Origin: Chitinophaga varians
GTDB lineage: Bacteria; Bacteroidota; Bacteroidia; Chitinophagales; Chitinophagaceae
Direction of reading: 5' to 3'
DNA length: 64,000 nt
Assembly: GCF_012641275.1 (NCBI RefSeq)
Contig: NZ_JABAIA010000002.1
Location: forward strand, 1,984,001-2,048,000
Shown: piece after piece, positions 61,190 through 64,000 of the stretch
Layout of the letters: each line of letters opens with the position of its first letter
Numbering within the stretch: position 1 is the stretch's first letter
Program-made: the position numbers and the translations under genes
Notes under the pieces: model-generated
Seen by the model: only the letters and a program-made list of their open reading frames with translations
Database searches by the model: none
Told to the model about the DNA's origin: nothing

Positions 61190-61702
61190 TTACTTCTTCA
61201 GTTTCAATACTAACGGGGCGGTAGCCACGCCCGGGATAGTGACGGTGACAGACAGGTCCAGGGTGGAATCGCTCACATTTTCGATCCAGTGCGGATCATT
61301 ATTGCCTTTTTCATTGGTGAGCAGAAATACCGCATCGTGTACGTCCAGTTTCCAGGTGCCTGCATTGCCGGCAACAGGCAGTATCAGCTCCGTGCAGCCT
61401 TTGATGTTGAACTTGCCATCGGCGCCGAACTGATACATGTTGGCAGTGGTACAGGTAAACAAGGCACCGGCCTGGCCCAGGAGGGGCGCCAGTTTAATGA
61501 TGCTGGTACCGGCGGGAATATTTTGTCCGCCGAGCTTTACCGGAACGGCAAAGACAATATCTTTTTGTTGCCAGTTGCCTGCTACGAGTCCGTATTTGGC
61601 GGATTTGTCAGGAGCGGCGTCCCGGCTCTTCTTACACGATGCCATTAGCAGCTGCCCTGCTGCCAATAGCGCCAGTACTTTTACAGGGATAGAATTACGC
61701 AT
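61190..61702 (-). CDS. Hypothetical lipoprotein
   Basis: The 170-residue lipoprotein has a signal ending in LMASC (Cys22) followed by KKS. The mature part is beta-rich, with GNWQQKDIVF near the start and FNIKGCTELILPVAGNAGTWKLD later, like lipocalin-type small lipoproteins of Bacteroidota. No enzymatic motif is seen. It lies 77 bp upstream of the sigma gene on the same strand, and its upstream region holds the second copy of the 44-bp motif. Confidence 0.75.
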   Translation of the reverse strand: MRNSIPVKVLALLAAGQLLMASCKKSRDAAPDKSAKYGLVAGNWQQKDIVFAVPVKLGGQNIPAGTSIIKLAPLLGQAGALFTCTTANMYQFGADGKFNIKGCTELILPVAGNAGTWKLDVHDAVFLLTNEKGNNDPHWIENVSDSTLDLSVTVTIPGVATAPLVLKLKK

Positions 61703-61761
61703 AACTTTTTACATTAAATGACAGGTATAGTGAATAACTTGCTACGATAGCCTTTATAATA

Positions 61762-61805
61762 TATTCGTTTGAAAAAGATAAATCCCTCACCTGGTAACAA
61801 TTAGT
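61762..61805 (-). promoter_or_regulatory. 44-bp shared motif, copy upstream of the lipoprotein gene
   Basis: A copy of the segment at 60497-60540, located 60-103 bp before the lipoprotein ATG and in the same orientation. Both copies sit upstream of minus-strand genes of the SusCD locus, as expected for a shared regulatory site. Confidence 0.55.
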
Positions 61806-61936
61806 TCATATAGGGTACGACGGATTACCTTCACCATAAAGTCTCATGTGGGCCGGTTGTTGCCTGGTAATAATTGTTAAAATGACAAATAATATTTAGT
61901 TTGTGCTGACTTTGCACCTTGCTTAAATCAGAAAGA

Positions 61937-63889
61937 ATGCTGTATTATTTGAAATTCCACGTTACGAAAGCAAAAATTACCGTTTTATTCCTCCTTGTTC
62001 TCGCCTTGCCGAAAGTATACGCCCGGCAGGTCACCATTCAATCGCCCAATAAAAAAATTACGATATCACTGATCGGCGCCAACGGCGGAAAGACAGGCGA
62101 ATGGTACCTGAAAGCCTCTTATAACGGTCCGCAGGGATTAACAGATGTTTTGCCCAAAATTGATCTGGGGCTGATCAGAAATGACCAGGACTTCTCCAGT
62201 GAGCTCAGGTTCATTAAAGCAGGCGTGCCCAGGATTGTCAATGAGCGCTATACGGCGCTTCATGGAAAAAAATCTGACTGCAGTAACAGCGCATACGAAA
62301 CAGTGGTGTTTTTGGAAAGCCGCACCGGTGCTAAAATAAATGTCATTATCAGGGCCTACAACGATGGTGTTGCTTTCCGCTATGAGTTCCCGGAAAACAA
62401 GGGGACATTCACCCTGCTGGATGAACTCACTGCCTATTCAATCCCGGCGTCCTCCAAACGTTGGATGGAAAAATGGAATACGGCCAACGAGGGTTTTTAT
62501 ACGGAGGGTAGAGATGATAGTGTGCAGCAGGAATGGTGTTATCCGGCTCTATTTAATAACACCAACGGAGACTGTTGGTTTCTGTTGCATGAAGCAGATG
62601 TAAACCGCAATTATTGCGGATCGAAGCTGAGCAATAAGAAAGACAAGGCAAAGTATAAAATCACCTTTCCCGATGCACGTGACGGAAACGGTATTGGCGC
62701 ATCACAGCCTGCTATCAGCCTGCCCTGGAAATCACCATGGAGAGTGGTGATAATCGGCAGCCTGGGAGATATCGTTCAGTCTACGCTGGTCGACGATGTC
62801 TCTCCTCCGTCTGTACTTACCAACACCTCATGGATAAAACCGGGTGTGGTGTCCTGGAATTACTGGTCCAGTAATCATGGTACAAAGGACTACCGGACCG
62901 TTACAAAGTTTGCAGACCTGGCTGCCTTCATGAACTGGGATTATACCTTGCTGGACTGGGAGTGGGATGCAATGGGCAATGGAGGAAACCTGGAAGACGC
63001 GGCCGCCTATATCAGATCACTGGGTGTAAAGCCGCTCATCTGGTACAACTCTGGCGGGAAACATACCGGCGTTCAGGCTACTCCGAGGGACCGGCTGTTG
63101 ACGCATGAAAGCCGGATAGCGGAATTTACAAAGTTGAAGAAGCTGGGGTTTGCAGGTGTTAAGGTCGATTTTTTTGAAAGTGAAAAGCAGGACATGGTCC
63201 GGTATTACCTGGACATACTGGAAGACGCTGCCAGCTGTGAAATGATGGTATATTTTCATGGCTGCCTGGTGCCAAGAGGCTGGGCGAGGACCTATCCAAA
63301 CCTGATGACCTATGAAGCTGTTCGTGGCGCTGAATGGTATAACAACGGCCCGGACTTTACCCCGGCAGCACCGGTGCACAACGCCATACTGCCATTTACA
63401 AGGAATGTGGTGGGCGCAATGGATTATACGCCGGTAACGTTTACCAACTCACAGTATCCGCATATCACATCGTACGGTCATGAACTGGCGTTAAGTGTAC
63501 TGTTTGAATCCGGTTTCCAGCATATGGCGGACCGCCCGGAAGGATATATGGACTTGCCTGACAGGGCAAGGTCTTTCCTGAAGGAAGTGCCTGCGGCGTG
63601 GGATGATACCCGGCTGTTAAGCGGATATCCCGGGAAAAGCGCAATTATGGCGCGCCGTCATGGCGATCGCTGGTACATTGGTGGCATAAATGCGGTGTCA
63701 AATAACCTGAACACTAAAATTGACCTGGGATTTTTGCCTTCGGCCGGCAAATATAAACTGTTACTGATTGAAGACGGCAGTCATGACAAAGTCTTCCTGG
63801 AAAAGCAGGTATTGGTGGACAGCAGCAGCACTATCGATGTGCATATGCTTCCAAGAGGAGGGTTTGTGGCCGTATTAAAGCCCCAATAA
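61937..63889 (+). CDS. Glycoside hydrolase family 97, predicted retaining alpha-galactosidase type
   Basis: The protein of about 650 residues has a signal peptide (to about VYARQ), an N-terminal GH97 beta-sandwich (about 30-270) and a (beta/alpha)8 catalytic barrel with SWNYWSSNHGTKDY, YTLLDWEWD and GVKVDFFES. Asp411 (VDFFES) and Glu466 (RGAEW) are 55 residues apart, the spacing I recall for the nucleophile and acid/base of the retaining BT1871 alpha-galactosidase. ATG 61937 is used; the frame opens 6 codons earlier at a TTG. It is divergent from the SusCD locus. Confidence 0.9.
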   Translation: MLYYLKFHVTKAKITVLFLLVLALPKVYARQVTIQSPNKKITISLIGANGGKTGEWYLKASYNGPQGLTDVLPKIDLGLIRNDQDFSSELRFIKAGVPRIVNERYTALHGKKSDCSNSAYETVVFLESRTGAKINVIIRAYNDGVAFRYEFPENKGTFTLLDELTAYSIPASSKRWMEKWNTANEGFYTEGRDDSVQQEWCYPALFNNTNGDCWFLLHEADVNRNYCGSKLSNKKDKAKYKITFPDARDGNGIGASQPAISLPWKSPWRVVIIGSLGDIVQSTLVDDVSPPSVLTNTSWIKPGVVSWNYWSSNHGTKDYRTVTKFADLAAFMNWDYTLLDWEWDAMGNGGNLEDAAAYIRSLGVKPLIWYNSGGKHTGVQATPRDRLLTHESRIAEFTKLKKLGFAGVKVDFFESEKQDMVRYYLDILEDAASCEMMVYFHGCLVPRGWARTYPNLMTYEAVRGAEWYNNGPDFTPAAPVHNAILPFTRNVVGAMDYTPVTFTNSQYPHITSYGHELALSVLFESGFQHMADRPEGYMDLPDRARSFLKEVPAAWDDTRLLSGYPGKSAIMARRHGDRWYIGGINAVSNNLNTKIDLGFLPSAGKYKLLLIEDGSHDKVFLEKQVLVDSSSTIDVHMLPRGGFVAVLKPQ

Positions 63890-64000
63890 CCGGCCTCCCT
63901 GTCACCTGCTAAAATCCATACATAAATCGCTTAAATACCACTATAATCTGCCTGATATTATCACTACCTTCCGCCTAAATTCAACAGTGAATGGCGCCTG
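63890..64000. other. Window end, no feature seen
   Basis: These 111 bp after the GH97 stop hold no ORF or hairpin I can support. Confidence 0.5.

Overview
The window is chromosomal DNA of a Bacteroidota bacterium, most likely Chitinophaga or a close relative in the Chitinophagaceae. The evidence is a SusC/SusD pair with ECF sigma and FecR, type IX secretion C-terminal signals (type A and type B), futalosine-pathway MqnE, YfhO and DUF2723 membrane proteins, a GH97 enzyme, and TAnnTTTG promoter boxes before both tRNA genes. No rRNA operon, CRISPR array or intact insertion sequence was seen.

Layout. 1-13 kb: the 3' part of a haem-binding dehydrogenase-like gene, an FMN glutamate-synthase-like protein, a GreA/Rnk-type factor, a DUF192 lipoprotein, mqnE overlapping a secreted M43 protease, trxA, dnaE and an NlpC/P60 lipoprotein. 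13-24.7 kb: a surface-polysaccharide locus (flippase, three glycosyltransferases, a MetW-like methyltransferase, an FdtA/FdtB-type amino-sugar pair), then YfhO, a queuosine-precursor transporter, a NUDIX hydrolase and a methyltransferase. 24.7-42.6 kb: a repeat-rich T9SS-secreted protein, CorA, DapF, a nucleoside phosphorylase, tRNA-Cys, GNAT, a Gfo/Idh oxidoreductase, a MoxR-type ATPase with a VWA partner, a sugar isomerase-like protein, a DUF2723 protein and several small enzymes.

42.7-50 kb is the accessory region. A tRNA-Lys gene ends in a 16-bp sequence repeated 4.8 kb downstream. The AT-rich DNA between the copies carries a small acidic-tailed protein and an 865-residue protein with a predicted HEPN RNase motif (R-x5-H), a STAND-type NTPase core and a C-terminal helical region. 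This looks like an anti-phage or abortive-infection gene on an integrated element that has lost its integrase. Beyond the right repeat lie an RHS toxin relic, a small possible immunity ORF and an AidA/PixA inclusion-body family gene.

50-64 kb: a minus-strand locus of lipoprotein, ECF sigma, FecR, SusC, SusD, a PqaA-like (PhoPQ-activated) hydrolase and a glycerophosphodiesterase-esterase fusion. It looks like a TonB-dependent uptake and hydrolysis system for an ester- or phosphodiester-bearing substrate. A 44-bp motif occurs upstream of both fecR and the lipoprotein and may be the ECF promoter. A divergent GH97 glycosidase closes the window.

All functional calls come from reading the sequence and from family knowledge. 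No database search was run.
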